A DNA stretch of 9,352 nucleotides from positions 1 through 9,352 of the forward strand of contig BNTV01000158.1 of NCBI GenBank assembly GCA_025996865.1. Direction: 5' to 3'. The notes below the pieces were generated by a model. The model was not told the origin of the DNA, did not search any database, and saw nothing but the letters and a program-made list of their open reading frames with translations. How positions within the stretch are numbered: position 1 is the stretch's first letter; each line of letters begins with the position of its first letter. The stretch comes from Bacteroidia bacterium. GTDB lineage: Bacteria > Bacteroidota > Bacteroidia > Bacteroidales > Azobacteroidaceae. Below are positions 7,759 through 9,352 of this stretch, in pieces. The position numbers were made by a program, and so were the translations under genes.

Positions 7759-8880
7759 ATGCGTTTTGATACCACCAAGCGAGATTCGCAGGCAACGGAC
7801 ATCATTCCGTTATCGCCCGAAAAGTTTGATTTGGATGCTTATGCCGATTATGAGCAATCTTTATTGGAAAAGAGTGGGGCTTTTTGGAACGCCACATCGG
7901 GTGTAGCGGTTTATCGCAGGGTGCGCTCGGCAGAAGTTTTTGCCGACGGCAGCCGGGACATGAAACGCTCGTTGGAATTGCAGTTGGGCTGTTTGCAAAA
8001 GAGTATGACATTCAAAGCCGACATACCCAATTTTTTGGAGCCGTGGTACGGCATCGGTACTTGTGCCGCTGCTTACGGCGCCGATTATGTTTGGAACGAA
8101 GGACAGGCGCCTGCTGTGCGCCACCGTTTTGATACGGTTGCCGAAGCCTGGCAATATACCCCGAAACCCATTGCACAAACGAACATCGGAAAACATACGC
8201 TGGAGATGATAGATTATTTCATGAACCAAACCCGCGGCAAACTGCCCGTCTGTTTTACCGATGCACAATCGCCGTTGAACGTATCCACGATGATAGTGAA
8301 AAACGGCAACTTGTTGATGGACACCCTAATTGACCCTGATTCGGTAAGACATTTTTTCGACATCCTCGCTGACCTGACCATCGAATTTGTAGCCGAACAG
8401 AAAAAGATTATTGGCGATTGTCTGGCGAATCCGGGACATGGCTTTGCCTCCGCCCGCAATTTTGAAGGTTATGGACAAAGCGACGACAATATCGTGATGC
8501 TGTCTAACGAACAATACATTGATTGTGCCGTTCCTTCATTTGAAAAAGTCGGCTTGGCGTATGGCGGTCCCGTGCTTCATTCTTGCGGTGATTGGTCGGA
8601 CAAGATTCCGGTCTTGTCTCACATCCAAGGTTTGCGGATGGCAGACGGCGCTTTTTCATTGGAAACCGACCCGAATCCGAATCCGGCAACTCCTTTTGCG
8701 GAAGGGTTTGTCCATTCGGGCATCGTCTTGAATGCAAGAATCGTAGGCAATGTGGATATAATCGAGCAAACCGTCCGTCGGTTATGGCGTCCGGGAATGA
8801 AACTGATAGTGGTCACTTATTGTCCTACTCCGGAAGAACAAGCGAAGGCTTATGATATTATTCATGAGATATGTCAGTAA
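7759..8880 (+). CDS. URO-D/MtaA-CmuA-like family protein with HxC...C motif
   Basis: This is a 373-residue cytoplasmic protein of the uroporphyrinogen-decarboxylase-like (beta/alpha)8 family, starting 3 nt after the transporter stop. It is unlikely to be haem-pathway HemE: the typical HemE N-terminal substrate motifs are absent and it sits in a sugar operon. It contains His274 and Cys276 (VLHSCGDW) and Cys355 (VVTYCPTPEE). This HxC-X78-C pattern resembles the zinc-binding HxCx(n)C of MtaA/MtbA/CmuA corrinoid methyltransferases, in which zinc activates a thiol. A role in methyl transfer or in handling a methylated sugar is therefore possible but unproven; no corrinoid-binding protein gene is visible. 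URO-D-family proteins of unknown role are, from memory, repeatedly found in Bacteroidota sugar clusters. No membrane segment or signal peptide is seen. Confidence 0.8.
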   Translation: MRFDTTKRDSQATDIIPLSPEKFDLDAYADYEQSLLEKSGAFWNATSGVAVYRRVRSAEVFADGSRDMKRSLELQLGCLQKSMTFKADIPNFLEPWYGIGTCAAAYGADYVWNEGQAPAVRHRFDTVAEAWQYTPKPIAQTNIGKHTLEMIDYFMNQTRGKLPVCFTDAQSPLNVSTMIVKNGNLLMDTLIDPDSVRHFFDILADLTIEFVAEQKKIIGDCLANPGHGFASARNFEGYGQSDDNIVMLSNEQYIDCAVPSFEKVGLAYGGPVLHSCGDWSDKIPVLSHIQGLRMADGAFSLETDPNPNPATPFAEGFVHSGIVLNARIVGNVDIIEQTVRRLWRPGMKLIVVTYCPTPEEQAKAYDIIHEICQ

Positions 8881-8927
8881 TCAACTTTGAAATCAACAGG
8901 ATAGCGATTGAAGAAGGGCGAAAATGA
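8871..8927 (+). other. Very short ORF overlapping the URO-D stop (possible gene remnant)
   Basis: ATG at 8871 lies inside the last codons of the URO-D-like gene and opens an 18-codon frame (MSVINFEINRIAIEEGRK). Its TGA overlaps the ATG of the next small frame in an ATGA junction. The overlap pattern is what operon genes show, but 18 residues match nothing I recognise. It may be the start of a decayed operon gene or chance. Confidence 0.2.
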
Positions 8928-9046
8928 GATTGTCATATTCGAACAGCAGCATGACAAACCTCATACGGTATCAGGAAGAGGTGAGGCGTGCGTATGGGTT
9001 GGATATTTTAACTAAGGATGCATCAATAAATAAATATAACAAATAA
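8924..9046 (+). other. 40-residue ORF between the operon and the transposase
   Basis: ATG at 8924 overlaps the TGA of the preceding 18-codon frame. The product (MRLSYSNSSMTNLIRYQEEV, then RRAYGLDILTKDASINKYNK) is charged, with no signal peptide or recognised domain. The last third is A/T-rich and runs up to the -33 element of the transposase promoter, so this part may belong to the mobile element rather than the gene. It could be a remnant of the next operon gene cut by the insertion, or non-coding. The rest of the 219-nt gap between 8880 and 9100 shows no clear terminator hairpin. Confidence 0.22.
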
Positions 9047-9047
9047 T

Positions 9048-9077
9048 TTTGTAATTGCAGAAAAAACATTATCTTTG
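9048..9077 (+). promoter_or_regulatory. Bacteroides-type promoter for the transposase
   Basis: TTTG at 9048-9051 and TATCTTTG at 9070-9077 match the Bacteroidota primary sigma-factor consensus (-33 TTTG, -7 TAnnTTTG), with 18 nt between them, near the short end of the usual range. The A/T-rich leader between it and the ATG at 9100 is about 22 nt. It is the only good promoter I see upstream of a gene start in the window; the other junctions are too short and lack this motif. Confidence 0.65.
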
Positions 9078-9099
9078 TGAAATAAACATTAGATAACAC

Positions 9100-9352
9100 A
9101 TGGACGAGGAGATAATCAAAAAGAAAATAGCGACAATGTTGCCTGTTTTGGACGAAAAGCAAACTCGCTTATACCTTGCAAGTGAAGCACAAAGCATTGG
9201 TTGGGGAGGTCAGAGTAAGATAGCGGCTTTGTCCGGCAAGAGCCGTTTTTTAATAGCTCGTGGAGAAAAAGAACTTCAAAATCCTGACATGCAGGCAGCA
9301 TCGAACAAGATACGCAGAAAAGGCGGTGGTCGTAAAAAAGAAGTTGATAAAC
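9100..9352 (+). CDS. ISAzo13-family-like transposase, N-terminal part (3' end outside window)
   Basis: The first 84 residues of a transposase are visible; the frame is open at the right edge. The segment MLPVLDEKQTRLYLASEAQS, followed by GWGGQSKIAALSGKSRFLIA and RGEKELQ, looks like the helix-turn-helix N-terminus of ISAzo13-type (Rhodopirellula-type DDE) transposases. These usually read LxxLDERxRRLxxAxEA, then GGxxxVAxxxGxSRxTIxRGxxEL, then an arginine/glycine-rich RRxGGGRK. Here the last motif is KIRRKGGGRKK. The catalytic DDE domain is not in the window. The start ATG is 22 nt after a good TATCTTTG element, and no other start fits. The assignment rests on recalled motif pattern, so the family is probable rather than certain; a transposase or DNA-binding regulator is the fallback. 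Confidence 0.72.
   Translation, partial: MDEEIIKKKIATMLPVLDEKQTRLYLASEAQSIGWGGQSKIAALSGKSRFLIARGEKELQNPDMQAASNKIRRKGGGRKKEVDK

Larger units (their letters stand above)
9047..9352 (+). mobile_element. 5' part of an ISAzo13-family-like insertion sequence (ends not defined)
   Basis: A transposase gene with its own promoter begins here and runs off the right edge. The left boundary is approximate: terminal inverted repeats cannot be identified because the right end is outside the window. The true left end could lie anywhere between about 8881 and 9047. Confidence 0.45.

Noticed and set aside
7759..8880. HemE uroporphyrinogen decarboxylase of haem synthesis
   Set aside because: The zinc-type HxC...C motif, divergent N-terminus and sugar-operon context argue for a different member of the URO-D fold family.
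9017..9024. GATGCATC palindrome before the transposase as an operator or IS end
   Set aside because: Eight bases of symmetry are expected by chance and there is no second copy nearby.

Overview
The window looks like a Bacteroidota chromosome, probably order Bacteroidales. The genes have A-rich leaders instead of clear Shine-Dalgarno sites. The last gene has a TTTG / TATCTTTG promoter of the Bacteroides type. The gene set is typical of a Bacteroidota polysaccharide-utilisation locus. No SusC/SusD pair, sensor or polysaccharide lyase lies inside the window, so this is only part of a locus.

Layout: six plus-strand genes with very short or overlapping junctions (22, -1, 19, 31 and 3 nt) run from the left edge to 8880 and look like one operon. 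In order they are: the 3' end of an MFS transporter; a DapA/NAL-superfamily aldolase; a secreted alpha/beta-hydrolase esterase; a 1235-residue secreted fusion of a GH95 glycosidase and a GH105 unsaturated glycuronyl hydrolase; a hexuronate-type MFS transporter; and a URO-D/MtaA-like protein with a putative zinc site. Past 8880 lie two tiny overlapping reading frames, then a promoter and the 5' end of a transposase that looks like the ISAzo13 family.

How the genes may work together (inference): the esterase removes ester groups from a pectin-type oligosaccharide. GH95 removes a terminal alpha-L-fucose or alpha-L-galactose, and GH105 releases the 4,5-unsaturated uronic acid left by a lyase. The hexuronate-type MFS protein imports the acidic sugar, and the DapA-like aldolase cleaves a 2-keto-3-deoxy sugar acid. 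Rhamnogalacturonan or a related acidic plant glycan is the most natural substrate, but this is not proven by the window.

The most unusual structure is a set of palindromic, dispersed-repeat-like elements lying in frame inside the two secreted-enzyme genes. The same 13-bp palindrome core, in opposite orientations, encodes part of the signal-peptide n-region of both. A second 20-bp palindrome follows in the GH95-GH105 gene. A 28-bp palindrome sits at the C-terminal edge of GH95. A 104-bp G/C-run inverted repeat forms the whole linker between GH95 and GH105, ending 4 nt before an ATG that could have been the original start of the GH105 part. This suggests that repeat insertion shaped the signal peptides and may have fused two genes.
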